A stretch of 48,239 nt of DNA from Erysipelotrichaceae bacterium (GCA_017459795.1 JAFUCG010000113.1:1-48239); one strand, 5' to 3'. Positions 39,859 through 48,239 are shown, counted from the first letter of the stretch. The notes: generated by a model not told the origin, from the sequence alone. A program made the numbers and translations.

Positions 39859-41577
39859 ATGAGTGAAATGACCCCAATAATCAGTTTTAAGAACTTTTCA
39901 TTCCAATACAATGCCCAGAAGCGTCCAACCTTAAAGGACATCAATCTGGACATCTATCCGGGTGAAAAGATTCTGATCTGCGGTGCCTCAGGCTCAGGTA
40001 AGAGCACCCTAGGCAATTGCATCAACGGCCTTATACCATTTTCCTATAATGGCAAGATCGAAGGCTCTTTAACGGTTGACGGCATAGAAACAAAGAATTC
40101 ATCTATTTTTGAACTTTCAACCAGAGTCGGTACGGTCTTACAGGACCCTGATGGTCAGTTCGTAGGCTTGACGGTAGGTGAAGACATTGCCTTTGCCCTG
40201 GAGAATGACTGTATTGAACAGGGCAAGATGATTGAATTAACAGATCATGCCGCAATGCAGGTTGGCATTGAAAAGCACATGAAGAAGGCACCTTACGATT
40301 TGTCAGGCGGCCAGAAGCAGCGTGTTTCAATGGCCGGTGTATTGGTTGATGATGTAAAGATCTTATTATTTGATGAACCTCTGGCAAACCTTGACCCGGC
40401 AACCGGCAAGGGTGCAATTGAATTAATTGAAAAACTGAAGAAGGAAACCAATACGACTGTTGTCATTATTGAACACCGTATTGAAGATGCCTTGTGGGAA
40501 AATGTCGATAGGATCTTATTAATGGCTGATGGCTGCATCGTTGCCGATAAGAAGCCTGAAGACATGTTAAGAAGCCCGTTACTAAATGAATATGGCATCA
40601 GAGAACCGTTGTATCTCACAGCCTTGAAATATGCCTCTGCAGACATTAATAAAGTTGAGCACATTGATAATATCCGTCAATTGAAGCTGGAAAAGGAAGA
40701 AGTAAACTCAGTCAGAGACTGGTACCTTTCACAACAGCGTCAACAGACGGTTAACGATAACGATTATATTTTAGAAACTCAGGATCTGAGCTTTGCCTAT
40801 GATGGCAAGGAATATGTCTTAAATGACATTAACGTCAAAATCAGAAAAGGAGAAATGTTATCAATAGTCGGCAGAAACGGTGCCGGCAAGAGTACCTTCT
40901 GTAAATTGGTCTGTGGTTTTGAAAAGCCACAGAAGGGTAAGGTATTCTTCAAGGGTGAAGATGTAACCGATACGACCATCCGTCACAGGGCAGCTCACAT
41001 TGGCTATGTCATGCAGAACCCTAACCAGATGATTTCCCAGATCCAGATCTTTGATGAAGTTGCCATGGGTATTGCCAATATCGGCTTAAGCAAGGAAGAG
41101 ATTCAGGAAAGAGTATATGAAACCTTAAAGGTATGCGGCTTATATGAATTCCGTAACTGGCCGATAAGTGCCTTGAGCTTTGGCCAGAAGAAGAGAGTTA
41201 CCATTGCCTCAATCTTGGTAATGGGACCGGAAGTAATCATTCTTGATGAACCTACCGCTGGTCAGGACTTGCGTCACTATACGGAAATCATGGAATTCCT
41301 AAAGGATCTTAATAAGCAGGGCATAACGGTAATAATTGTTACTCATGACATGCACTTAATGCTGGAATATACATCCAGAGCAATAGTTTTCTCCAATGGC
41401 CAGATGGTTGATGACAAGGCCGGCAGTGCCGTGCTTTGTGACCCTGAACTTGTTGAAAAGGCAGCCTTGAAGGAAACAAGTCTATTCAATCTTGCCACTA
41501 TGTGCGGCATAGATGATCCAGTCAGCTTCGTTGACTGCTTCATTGACTGTGACAGAAGGGAGAGAGAACATGAATAA
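39859..41577 (+). CDS. ECF double ATPase (two fused ABC domains)
   Basis: 572 residues from the ATG at 39859; GAGGT is correctly spaced for this ATG and directly abuts the ATG at 39853. Two ABC domains in one chain. Domain 1 (about 8-230): Walker A GASGSGKST, LSGGQKQR, ILLFDEPLANLDP. Domain 2 (about 300-530): GRNGAGKST, degenerate signature LSFGQKKR, VIILDEPTAGQD, THDMHL. It replaces the separate EcfA/EcfA' pair of the first cassette. A YkoD-like architecture. Overlaps the T gene by 8 bases. Confidence 0.9.
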   Translation: MSEMTPIISFKNFSFQYNAQKRPTLKDINLDIYPGEKILICGASGSGKSTLGNCINGLIPFSYNGKIEGSLTVDGIETKNSSIFELSTRVGTVLQDPDGQFVGLTVGEDIAFALENDCIEQGKMIELTDHAAMQVGIEKHMKKAPYDLSGGQKQRVSMAGVLVDDVKILLFDEPLANLDPATGKGAIELIEKLKKETNTTVVIIEHRIEDALWENVDRILLMADGCIVADKKPEDMLRSPLLNEYGIREPLYLTALKYASADINKVEHIDNIRQLKLEKEEVNSVRDWYLSQQRQQTVNDNDYILETQDLSFAYDGKEYVLNDINVKIRKGEMLSIVGRNGAGKSTFCKLVCGFEKPQKGKVFFKGEDVTDTTIRHRAAHIGYVMQNPNQMISQIQIFDEVAMGIANIGLSKEEIQERVYETLKVCGLYEFRNWPISALSFGQKKRVTIASILVMGPEVIILDEPTAGQDLRHYTEIMEFLKDLNKQGITVIIVTHDMHLMLEYTSRAIVFSNGQMVDDKAGSAVLCDPELVEKAALKETSLFNLATMCGIDDPVSFVDCFIDCDRREREHE

Positions 41578-42400
41578 CCGTGTACTTAATTACATTCCAA
41601 AGGACAGTTTCATTCACCGTCTTTCCGGTACGACCAAGCTCATCATCTTCCTGACTTTCTCAGTATTGTGTGGCTTGTCATTTGATACCAGAGTATTGAT
41701 CGTATTACTGTTACTGTCATTACTGGGTTTCCGTTTAAGTAAGATCAAACTTTCAGAAATCAGACTCATGAGTACGTTTCTGGTAATATTCATTACCTTT
41801 AACTTCATATTGCTGTTTCTGTTTAACCCGGATTACGGCACGGAAATGTATGGTACCAGAACGGTATTGTTTCATCTGGTAGGCAGATATTACGTTACGG
41901 CTGAACAGATGTTCTACCAGTTCAACGTTGCCTTGAAATATGTCATCGGTTTCCCTATCGCAATCTTGTTCATTTCAACGACCAATCCATCTGAATTTGC
42001 GGCTTCATTAAGCGCAATAGGTGTGCCGTACAGAGTCAGTTATTCTGTATCACTGGCCTTACGTTACATCCCTGACATTCAGAAGGACTATCATGAAATA
42101 GCCCAGAGTCAGGAAGCCAGAGGTGTTGGCTTAGGCAAGGATGTTAAACTTGTTGAAAGAGTTAAGAATGCGGTCAAGATCTTATTGCCGCTGGTTCTTA
42201 CTTCCTTACAGCGCATTGATACGATTTCCAATTCAATGCAGCTAAGAAGCTTTGGCAAGAACAAGAAGAGAACCTGGTATGTTAAGAAGAAATTAACAGT
42301 AGCTGACTATTCAGTAATAGCCTTCTGTGCAATTCTGTTTATCGTCGGCATGATCGTTACCAACCAGGGCGGCAGTAACATATATAATCCATTCATTTAA
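41570..42400 (+). CDS. ECF transporter T component (second)
   Basis: 276 residues from the ATG at 41570 (AGGGAGAG upstream), overlapping the ATPase stop (ATGAATAA). EcfT pattern: YIPKDSFIHRLSGTTKLIIFL at the N-terminus and coupling-helix motifs QEARGVGLG and MQLRSFGK. About five or six helices. An earlier in-frame start at 41513 would overlap the ATPase gene and has no ribosome site. It completes the S-AA-T set. The SAM-hydrolase-family genes follow 15 bases later. Confidence 0.87.
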   Translation: MNNRVLNYIPKDSFIHRLSGTTKLIIFLTFSVLCGLSFDTRVLIVLLLLSLLGFRLSKIKLSEIRLMSTFLVIFITFNFILLFLFNPDYGTEMYGTRTVLFHLVGRYYVTAEQMFYQFNVALKYVIGFPIAILFISTTNPSEFAASLSAIGVPYRVSYSVSLALRYIPDIQKDYHEIAQSQEARGVGLGKDVKLVERVKNAVKILLPLVLTSLQRIDTISNSMQLRSFGKNKKRTWYVKKKLTVADYSVIAFCAILFIVGMIVTNQGGSNIYNPFI

Positions 42401-42415
42401 GGAGTAGTAGTTTTT

Positions 42416-43261
42416 ATGAAGAAAATGTTAGTATTTCAAACTGATTTTACATATAAGGAGGGAGCTGTAGCGGCCATGTATGGTGTTGTCAAAAGCGTTG
42501 ACATGGACATTGAAATCATCACCGCTACTCATGAAATTCCTCAGTATGATACCTGGAGCGCATCATACAGACTTTACCAGTACATAGATTTCTGGCCAAA
42601 GGGAACAATATTCGTTTCCGTTGTTGACCCGGGTGTAGGAACAAGCCGTAAGGCCTGTGTCGCCAAAACCAAGAATGGTTACTACATCGTTACACCGGAT
42701 AACGGTTCTTTAACACATGTAGACAGATACTTTGGCATTGAGACAGTCAGAGAAATTGATGAAACCATCAACCGTCTGCACCGTGAAGATAATGGAGCTG
42801 TATCAATCTTCCATGGCCGTGACTTATTTGGCTATTGCGCTGCCAGACTGGCAAGCGGAATCATTTCCTATGAACAGGTTGGCAAGGAATATCCGGTAAG
42901 TGAGATCGTCAGATATGAGATCGCTGAACCGGTAATCAAGGAAGACCGAATCGAAGGAATGTTTGAGATCAATGATCCTAACTTCGGTAACCTCTGGACC
43001 AACATCACCTTAAAAGATTTCCTAAAGGCAGGGTTCAAGATGGGTGACAAGGTTCATACTGTTATTTACAAGAAGGATGAAGTTGTCTTTGACCAGTTCA
43101 TTCCTTACTATGATTCATTTGGTAAGGCTGCAGATCACAGCGTAATGATTTATAACAATGAAATTAATAAGATGGGCTTAGCTGAAGTGGTCGGTAACTT
43201 ATGTGAAGATTACAAGTTAGGCTACGGCTCAGATTATAAAGTGGTATTTGCTCATGAATAA
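42416..43261 (+). CDS. SAM hydroxide adenosyltransferase (DUF62) with intact triad
   Basis: 281 residues of the SAM chlorinase/fluorinase/hydroxide adenosyltransferase family. Hydrolyses S-adenosylmethionine to adenosine and methionine in members that have been tested. The Asp-Arg-His triad of the hydrolases is complete: Asp71 and Arg78 in VVDPGVGTSRK, His133 in FHGRD. Also QTDF, HEIPQYD and PDNGSLTHV. AAGGAG precedes the ATG. It sits just after the ECF T gene and overlaps the paralogue downstream, so uptake and cleavage of SAM or related compounds may be linked. Confidence 0.88.
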   Translation: MKKMLVFQTDFTYKEGAVAAMYGVVKSVDMDIEIITATHEIPQYDTWSASYRLYQYIDFWPKGTIFVSVVDPGVGTSRKACVAKTKNGYYIVTPDNGSLTHVDRYFGIETVREIDETINRLHREDNGAVSIFHGRDLFGYCAARLASGIISYEQVGKEYPVSEIVRYEIAEPVIKEDRIEGMFEINDPNFGNLWTNITLKDFLKAGFKMGDKVHTVIYKKDEVVFDQFIPYYDSFGKAADHSVMIYNNEINKMGLAEVVGNLCEDYKLGYGSDYKVVFAHE

Positions 43262-44093
43262 GTTATTAGTATTTCAGACGGACTTTGGCCTTGATGACGG
43301 TGCCATCAGTGCCATGGAAGGCGTTGCCTTCAGTGTAGACTTTGACTTGAATATTCGTCACTTAACTCATAACATTCCACCGTATAACATCTTTGATGCT
43401 TCCTACAGATTGCATCAGGCCATGAATTACTGGCCTGAAGGAACAGTCTTTGTATCAGTGGTTGACCCTGGTGTCGGTTCAGAACGTAAAAGCATCGTTG
43501 CCAAGACGGTAACCGGTCAGTACATTGTTACTCCTGATAATGGTACAATTACCCACATTAATAAGTTCATCGGCATTGAAGAGATAAGATTAATAGAAGA
43601 GGGTACTAACAGATTAAAGAATTCTGAACTCTCATATACCTTCTATGGCCGTGACGTATATGCCTATACGGGTGCCAGACTGGCAAGTGGGACAATCAGT
43701 TTTGAAGACATCGGACCGGTAATGAATAAAGATGAAGTTGTCTTGCTGGAATTATATGGCTGCCATGACATTGAAAACGGGGTTATGGGGCAGATCGACA
43801 TTCTTGATGTAAGATTTGGTTCACTTTGGACTTCGATCCCATATGAAAAGTTCAGACAGTGTGGATTCAATTTAGGTGATGACATACTGGTAGAAATACT
43901 CCATGACGGCACAAAGGTTTACTCTAATATGATCAACTATGGTAAGTCATTTGCGGATGTTGCCATAAACGAACCTTTGATTTACATGAATTCAGCCTAC
44001 CACATGGCGGTAGCCATTAACCAGGGCTCCTTCTCGAAGGCCTATGGCATTGGAACGGGAAAAGACTGGAAAATCACAATGACAATGAAATAA
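43254..44093 (+). CDS. SAM hydroxide adenosyltransferase paralogue with His-to-Tyr change
   Basis: 279 residues, paralogue of the gene just before it, starting at the ATG at 43254 that overlaps its stop by 8 bases; no ribosome site is visible, so coupling is likely. Asp71 and Arg78 in VVDPGVGSERK are kept, but the triad His is Tyr131 (FYGRD for FHGRD). As I recall, fluorinase and chlorinase have FYS/FYG at this point, yet they also lack the Asp, so this protein is a mixed form. It may be an inactive partner in a hetero-oligomer, or use a different nucleophile. Confidence 0.85.
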   Translation: MNKLLVFQTDFGLDDGAISAMEGVAFSVDFDLNIRHLTHNIPPYNIFDASYRLHQAMNYWPEGTVFVSVVDPGVGSERKSIVAKTVTGQYIVTPDNGTITHINKFIGIEEIRLIEEGTNRLKNSELSYTFYGRDVYAYTGARLASGTISFEDIGPVMNKDEVVLLELYGCHDIENGVMGQIDILDVRFGSLWTSIPYEKFRQCGFNLGDDILVEILHDGTKVYSNMINYGKSFADVAINEPLIYMNSAYHMAVAINQGSFSKAYGIGTGKDWKITMTMK

Positions 44094-44115
44094 AAACCTG
44101 GCGATTGCCAGGTTT
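44094..44115. terminator. Bidirectional intrinsic terminator
   Basis: Stem AAACCTGGC/GCCAGGTTT with a GATT loop, between the converging SAM-hydrolase paralogue and the membrane-protein gene. Confidence 0.75.
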
Positions 44116-44762
44116 CAACGTCCTAATAGTATGGCTATTAACCAGATGTAACAGATCGTTTTCGGTATCATTAACATGCCTATCATTGGCTTTTTGTGCG
44201 CTAATAATACGACGGCCATGTAACATACGAAGCTGATGATTACCAATACTGCCATTAAGGCTTCGTGATAGATAATTAACAGATAAGCTACGGTAATGAT
44301 GCCCATGATCACAAATGGAATGTTTCTGATCAAACCCCAGTTACCGTTATCTTCACGGCTGAACCACTTGTTCTGCGGGAACAGACATAATACCATTCTG
44401 ATTACTGCCAGAACTATTAATAATGGTCTGATGTATGGAAGAGTGGCAACTTCCGGCTTTAACTCCTTCATGACGGAAAATAACAGGATGTAGAAAATGG
44501 TCATGGTGATTGAAGAAACAAGGTTTCCCAAACCCAGCCAGAAGTTCGTTTTATCACTTTCTCCTTTGATGTTCACGATTATTCTCGGGATTAAATGGAA
44601 CGCGTCACCGCAGCCTAATAACAGGGTCATTACGGCGCAGTACTTATTGAAGTTTCCTTCTCTATTGGTAAACATTATGCCGGCAATAAGGGCAAAAATA
44701 AGATATCCTGCACAGAACACACTTTCACCAATTCTCATGCCCAATGGTTTTTCCTTTTTCAT
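44115..44762 (-). CDS. Multi-helix membrane protein, unknown function
   Basis: 215 residues from the ATG at 44762 (AAAGGAAG upstream). Six or seven hydrophobic helices with a conserved-looking LGCGDAFHLIPRIIV stretch after helix 2 and WFSREDNGNWGLIRN in a loop. I recognise no named family. Basic N-terminus (MKKEKPLGMR) suggests an inside N-terminus. A terminator separates it from the gene upstream, so it is transcribed alone. Function unknown. Confidence 0.7.
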   Translation of the reverse strand: MKKEKPLGMRIGESVFCAGYLIFALIAGIMFTNREGNFNKYCAVMTLLLGCGDAFHLIPRIIVNIKGESDKTNFWLGLGNLVSSITMTIFYILLFSVMKELKPEVATLPYIRPLLIVLAVIRMVLCLFPQNKWFSREDNGNWGLIRNIPFVIMGIITVAYLLIIYHEALMAVLVIISFVCYMAVVLLAHKKPMIGMLMIPKTICYIWLIAILLGR

Positions 44763-44833
44763 AATTGATACTTCCTTTGTATGAAGGATATTATAAACGC
44801 ATATGGAATATATAAACAAGGGTTATGAAAAGA

Positions 44834-44853
44834 AAATGGTGTTGCCACCATTT
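44834..44853 (-). terminator. Intrinsic terminator after the mgtA-hypothetical unit
   Basis: Stem AAATGGTG/CACCATTT with a 4-base loop, directly after the stop codon at 44854, with a T-rich flank on the minus strand. Confidence 0.7.
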
Positions 44854-45486
44854 CTATTTTTTAGTACTGAGCATCTTTCTTAATTCACTGTTCAGTTCCT
44901 TGAAGATGCCTTTAGGGTCTGTCTCATCTAACAGTTCAATTATCTTGCCTGTTTCCTTTTCAGGCATATCCAGGTCATCGGCAATGTTTCTGAGCTTGTT
45001 GTATGTTATGTAGTCACGGATCTCAGAAACGCTCTTACCGTCTGCAATCATGTTCCTGACTATGCTGCTACTCTTGGCGAATTTGATCATTTCCTTATTA
45101 ATCAGAGAATATGATAATTTGCCGTTTTTATCGGTGTAATGATCAAGGATCTTCTGATAAGCTGCTTCGTTGATCGTAATAACTTCCTCTTCCTCTTCCT
45201 TAACAGGTTCAATAAACATATCCTTTGTGACTTTGATGCTTCCCTGCTTTTTGAAAGGCAGGCCGTAGGTCAGTTCCATTGCTTCCTTGAAGGCATCAAT
45301 TGGATAGTCCTTTTCGTTAATGTTTTTCAGAAGAGTCAGTTCACCGGTTTTCTTGTTGACAGTGGCTATGCCAGGCTGTGACTTGTCAGGACGGACAATG
45401 ACAATTCCAATGTCACCGGCTTTCAGTTTTTGTCTGTAGGCCATTGCCTGTAGTGTTGTCAGTTTTACTATGTTTGTTCTGATCAT
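44854..45486 (-). CDS. Conserved-type hypothetical protein, possibly RNA/protein-binding
   Basis: 210 residues, no signal peptide or membrane helix. The N-terminal part is beta-rich and Lys-rich (IRTNIVKLTTLQAMAYRQKLKAGDIGIVIVRPDKSQPGIATVNKKTGELTLL); an acidic run EEEEE divides it from a helical C-terminal part with DADD-like charges (KLRNIADDLDMPEKETGKIIELLDE). No family recognised. AAAGGAGG before the ATG. Only 51 bases and no T-run terminator separate it from the P-type ATPase gene upstream, so it may be cotranscribed with it. Confidence 0.65.
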   Translation of the reverse strand: MIRTNIVKLTTLQAMAYRQKLKAGDIGIVIVRPDKSQPGIATVNKKTGELTLLKNINEKDYPIDAFKEAMELTYGLPFKKQGSIKVTKDMFIEPVKEEEEEVITINEAAYQKILDHYTDKNGKLSYSLINKEMIKFAKSSSIVRNMIADGKSVSEIRDYITYNKLRNIADDLDMPEKETGKIIELLDETDPKGIFKELNSELRKMLSTKK

Positions 45487-45537
45487 TCTATTCCTCCTTT
45501 TACTTAATATTATTAATATGTATGATCATATTTATTC

Positions 45538-48177
45538 CTACAGCCATTCCTTCTTGATTCTGACATATACTCTCTTGAATATTTCTACAAATAGAATGTA
45601 AATGGCGATCAGGATTACGATCCATTTAAGATAATCCAGTGGAAGCTTTGCCAGGTTCAGTATTCCAGCAATGTCCGTAAATGAAATGACTATGGTTGCG
45701 ATGATGACAAGTGAAGTTGACAGTATCAGTTGCATTGATGACCTGCTTCTGAAGAAAGGGAATCTGTCAGTACGTATCATGTGGATGATGACTGTCTGTG
45801 AAATGATTCCAAATGTGAACCAGCCTGTCTGGAATAACAGTGCCTTTTCAGCGCTGTCATATTTCATGATGAACCATAGAACGGCAAAGCACAGAATATC
45901 CAGTATGGTAGAGATTGTTCCAAAAAAGAACATGAATTTCTGAATGTCATCTGAGTTCCATTTCTTTGGCTTCTGGATGTATTCACTGTCAACATTATCA
46001 AACGGCATGCCAATCTGAGCAAGATCGTTTAACAGATTCTGAATCAGAATGTGAATCGGCAATAATGGCAAGAATGGTAAAAACAGTGAAGCAATGACAA
46101 CAGAAATCGTGTTACCAAAGTTGCCACTGGTTGCCATCTTAATGTATTTCAGAACATTGGTAAAAGTTTTCCTGCCGTTAACAACGCCTTTCTCCAATAC
46201 GTTAAGATCCTTTTCCAGCAAAATGATGTCAGCTGTTTCCTTGGCAATGTCTACGGCAGTATCAACTGATATGCCAACATCAGACTGCTTCAGGGCAGGG
46301 GAATCATTAATGCCATCACCCATGTAACCGACTGTGTGTCCGCTTTCCTGGAAGAGTTTTACAACTCTCTGTTTCTGAATAGGGGACAGTTTGCTTAAAA
46401 GGTAACAGTTATGCAGCTTGCCAATAAGTTCTTCATCACTGAAATTGTCAATGTCTTTACCGGAAAGGCTGTTTGTAACATCGATGCCGACCTGTTTACA
46501 GACATTAATGGCAACGCCTTCTGAATCACCTGTAAGAACAACTGTCTTAATGCCATGCTGCTGTAAAGCCTGAATGGCCTCTCTGGCGCTGGCTTTAGGT
46601 GGGTCAAGGAAACCGATGAATCCAATAAGCGTCATTTCTGACTCGTCTATTACGGATAAGGCCTTTTCAGAGTTGGCTTCCTTCTTGCGAGCTACTGCGA
46701 TTATTCTCAGCCCGTCACTGTTATGCTTTTCATATGTTTCATAAGCCTGGTTTTTCAGTTGTTCAGTAAGCTTTACTGCTTTACCGTCAACCTCTATTTT
46801 GGTGCAGACGGAGATTACTTCATCTACTGCCCCCTTGGTTATCAGGGTTTCGTTTCCATCGTTGTCCTTTAAAAGAACAGACATTCTTCTGCGGACAAAG
46901 TCAAAAGGTATTTCGTCTACACTGACATATTCATTCTTCAGATTTCCCAGACCTTCTATTTCTGCTCTGTTAATTACTGCCATATCTATCAGGTTCTTTA
47001 ACCCGGTCTGAAAATAGGAATTCAGAAATGACTGCTTAAGAATGTCTTTGTTCTCATCCCCGAAGCAATCCATGTACCTTTCAAGAATGACCTTGTCCTC
47101 GGTAAGTGTTCCGGTCTTGTCTGTACATAGTACATCCATCTGGCCAAAGGTCTGAATAGCACTCAACTTTTTGACAATGGTTTTTTCTCTGGACATCATG
47201 ACAGCTCCCTTTGCCAGGGTACTGGTCATTATAACCGGCAGCATTTCCGGGGTAAGACCAACCGCAATGGTAATGGCGAAGATTATGGAATCCCACATGT
47301 CATTTTTGGTCAGGAGATTAATTACCAGAATTACCGGCAACATGACGCACATCATTCTGATTAACAGCTTTGAAATTGAATTGACACCTTTTTCAAAGGA
47401 ATTCTGCTGATAGACACTTTCCAGTGACTTTGCCATGTGACCGAAGTAAGTGTTTTCTCCAGTTGTCAGGACAATGGCTGTTGCCGTGCCTGAAACAACG
47501 TCTGTACCCATGAAGCCGATGTTGGACAGATCGGTAATATCATTTTGTTTTGTCCAGGTTGCGTATTTTTCTACAGCAGCTGATTCACCCGTAAGAGCTG
47601 CCTGGTCGATGAAAAGGTCCTTGGCTTCAATAAACCTGACATCTGCCGGTATCATATCACCGCTTGATAGCTTTAAGATGTCACCCGGAACAACTTCTTC
47701 AACAGGAACAGATTCCAGCTGATTGTTCCTGATGATGTCCATCTTGTTTGAAATCATGTTTTTCAGTTCTCTGGCCGCATTGTCAGACTTGGTTGATTGC
47801 GAGAACGAGATAGCTGAAGATATGATTATCGTTGAAACGATAAGTATGAAAGTGGAATAGTCCTTGTTAGAAACAATGATTACGTCAGTTAACAGGGTTA
47901 TGCCGGCAACAATTATCAAAACGATGTTAAAAGGGTTTATGACAGCTTCCTTGATTCTGTTTAATAAAGGATGATTGTCCTTGATCTCAATTGTATTTCT
48001 GCCATAGTCGTCCAGTCTTTCCGCGACTTCTTCCTGGTCCAATCCAATATAGGAAGTGTCATACTTGCCAAACAGCTGCTCAACAGTCAGGTAAGAATCC
48101 TTGATCAGATTCTTTTCCAGCTTCTTCTGCTTCTTTAACAGAAGTTCCTGGTTCTTTTTATTCTTCTTGTTCTTCAT
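45538..48177 (-). CDS. mgtA: Magnesium-type P-type ATPase (MgtA-like)
   Basis: 879 residues. P-type ATPase: actuator TGES in QAALTGESAAVEK, phosphorylated Asp353 in CTDKTGTLTED, hinge MGDGINDSPALK, and 10 helices with the MgtA-type sixth-to-tenth helix region (NLLNDLAQIGMPFDNVD). The N-terminal Lys-rich stretch is typical of MgtA/MgtB. Imports Mg2+ in known family members. Strong AAAGGAGG before the ATG at 48177. The window ends 62 bases upstream, so its leader cannot be judged beyond a possible terminator half at about 48205-48225. Confidence 0.92.
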   Translation of the reverse strand: MKNKKNKKNQELLLKKQKKLEKNLIKDSYLTVEQLFGKYDTSYIGLDQEEVAERLDDYGRNTIEIKDNHPLLNRIKEAVINPFNIVLIIVAGITLLTDVIIVSNKDYSTFILIVSTIIISSAISFSQSTKSDNAARELKNMISNKMDIIRNNQLESVPVEEVVPGDILKLSSGDMIPADVRFIEAKDLFIDQAALTGESAAVEKYATWTKQNDITDLSNIGFMGTDVVSGTATAIVLTTGENTYFGHMAKSLESVYQQNSFEKGVNSISKLLIRMMCVMLPVILVINLLTKNDMWDSIIFAITIAVGLTPEMLPVIMTSTLAKGAVMMSREKTIVKKLSAIQTFGQMDVLCTDKTGTLTEDKVILERYMDCFGDENKDILKQSFLNSYFQTGLKNLIDMAVINRAEIEGLGNLKNEYVSVDEIPFDFVRRRMSVLLKDNDGNETLITKGAVDEVISVCTKIEVDGKAVKLTEQLKNQAYETYEKHNSDGLRIIAVARKKEANSEKALSVIDESEMTLIGFIGFLDPPKASAREAIQALQQHGIKTVVLTGDSEGVAINVCKQVGIDVTNSLSGKDIDNFSDEELIGKLHNCYLLSKLSPIQKQRVVKLFQESGHTVGYMGDGINDSPALKQSDVGISVDTAVDIAKETADIILLEKDLNVLEKGVVNGRKTFTNVLKYIKMATSGNFGNTISVVIASLFLPFLPLLPIHILIQNLLNDLAQIGMPFDNVDSEYIQKPKKWNSDDIQKFMFFFGTISTILDILCFAVLWFIMKYDSAEKALLFQTGWFTFGIISQTVIIHMIRTDRFPFFRSRSSMQLILSTSLVIIATIVISFTDIAGILNLAKLPLDYLKWIVILIAIYILFVEIFKRVYVRIKKEWL

Positions 48178-48202
48178 TGCCTTAACCTCCTTTCACCACA
48201 GT

Positions 48203-48223
48203 AAAAAAGAGGTTGCTGAGAGA
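48203..48223 (-). promoter_or_regulatory. Possible 3' half of a leader terminator before mgtA (cut by window edge)
   Basis: Minus strand reads CTCTCAGCAACCTC then TTTTTT, 20 or so bases before the ribosome site. This looks like the descending arm and T run of an attenuator whose other arm would lie outside the window. Confidence 0.3.
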
Positions 48224-48239
48224 CACAAAAAAGTACACA

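Noticed and set aside
43254-44093. Calling the second DUF62 protein a fluorinase or chlorinase
   Set aside because: Only the FYGRD change is halogenase-like; the VVDPGVG Asp and the Arg of the hydrolases are kept, and there is no halometabolite gene nearby.
1-48239. CRISPR arrays, tRNA/rRNA genes, insertion sequences, phage or integrative-element genes
   Set aside because: No regularly spaced repeats, no tRNA-like GTTCGA arms with acceptor stems, no transposase or integrase motifs were found on reading either strand.

Overview
This window is AT-rich, densely packed Gram-positive (Firmicutes-type) chromosome. The reasons are AGGAGG-type ribosome binding sites, TAA-rich stops, many short-stem intrinsic terminators, lipoprotein signal peptides without outer-membrane genes, two ECF vitamin-type importers, a mannose-family PTS and a RpiR-type regulator. 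The gene style resembles gut Erysipelotrichia/Mollicutes-related Firmicutes, but that is an impression and I cannot name a genus. I see no rRNA, tRNA, CRISPR, insertion sequence, phage or integrase gene.

Layout. 1-4.0 kb: a small 16-residue-repeat protein, two small membrane proteins, an APH-fold kinase and an amidase. 4.1-6.0 kb: mtnA and a DeoD-type phosphorylase, a kinase-free route for 5'-deoxy/methylthio-nucleosides. 6.1-7.6 kb (minus): a GNAT gene with a hypothetical partner, then a CDP-alcohol phosphatidyltransferase. 7.7-9.2 kb: an exported lipoprotein with a full cysteine-desulfurase-like PLP domain. 9.4-14.6 kb: a purine salvage operon made of xpt, ECF S-A-T-A and guanine deaminase. 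14.6-16.1 kb (minus): half of a Na/phosphate cotransporter fused in frame to a PhoR-like histidine kinase, behind a small membrane protein. 16.3-24.5 kb: MATE pump, TatD, amidohydrolase, SDR, 5'-nucleotidase lipoprotein, DUF1349, MBL hydrolase and SDR. 24.6-26.7 kb (minus): small membrane protein, Pit phosphate transporter and DUF47 regulator, led by what looks like a yybP-ykoY (Mn2+) riboswitch with a terminator and a matching antiterminator strand. 26.8-32.3 kb: lipoproteins, CPA2 antiporter, a second MATE and a secreted lipase-like protein. 32.4-37.3 kb: RpiR regulator divergent from tandem GNAT, PIG-L-like protein and mannose-family PTS IIB-IIC-IID (no IIA). 37.3-39.1 kb: FliB-like Cys-rich protein and an SGNH hydrolase. 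39.2-44.1 kb: second ECF system (UPF0397 S, fused double ATPase, T) ending in two overlapping SAM hydroxide adenosyltransferase-family genes, the second with a His-to-Tyr change at a catalytic position. 44.1-48.2 kb (minus): two hypothetical genes and an MgtA-type P-type ATPase.

Themes. Purine/nucleoside/SAM-product salvage recurs (mtnA-deoD, xpt-ECF-guaD, 5'-nucleotidase, ECF-SAM hydrolase), as does phosphate and divalent-metal handling (Na/Pi-kinase chimera, Pit-DUF47, MgtA). The strongest leads are the transporter-kinase chimera, the exported desulfurase-like lipoprotein, the riboswitch-Pit pairing and the divergent SAM-hydrolase pair. All functional calls come from reading motifs by eye and from memory of the families; no search was run.
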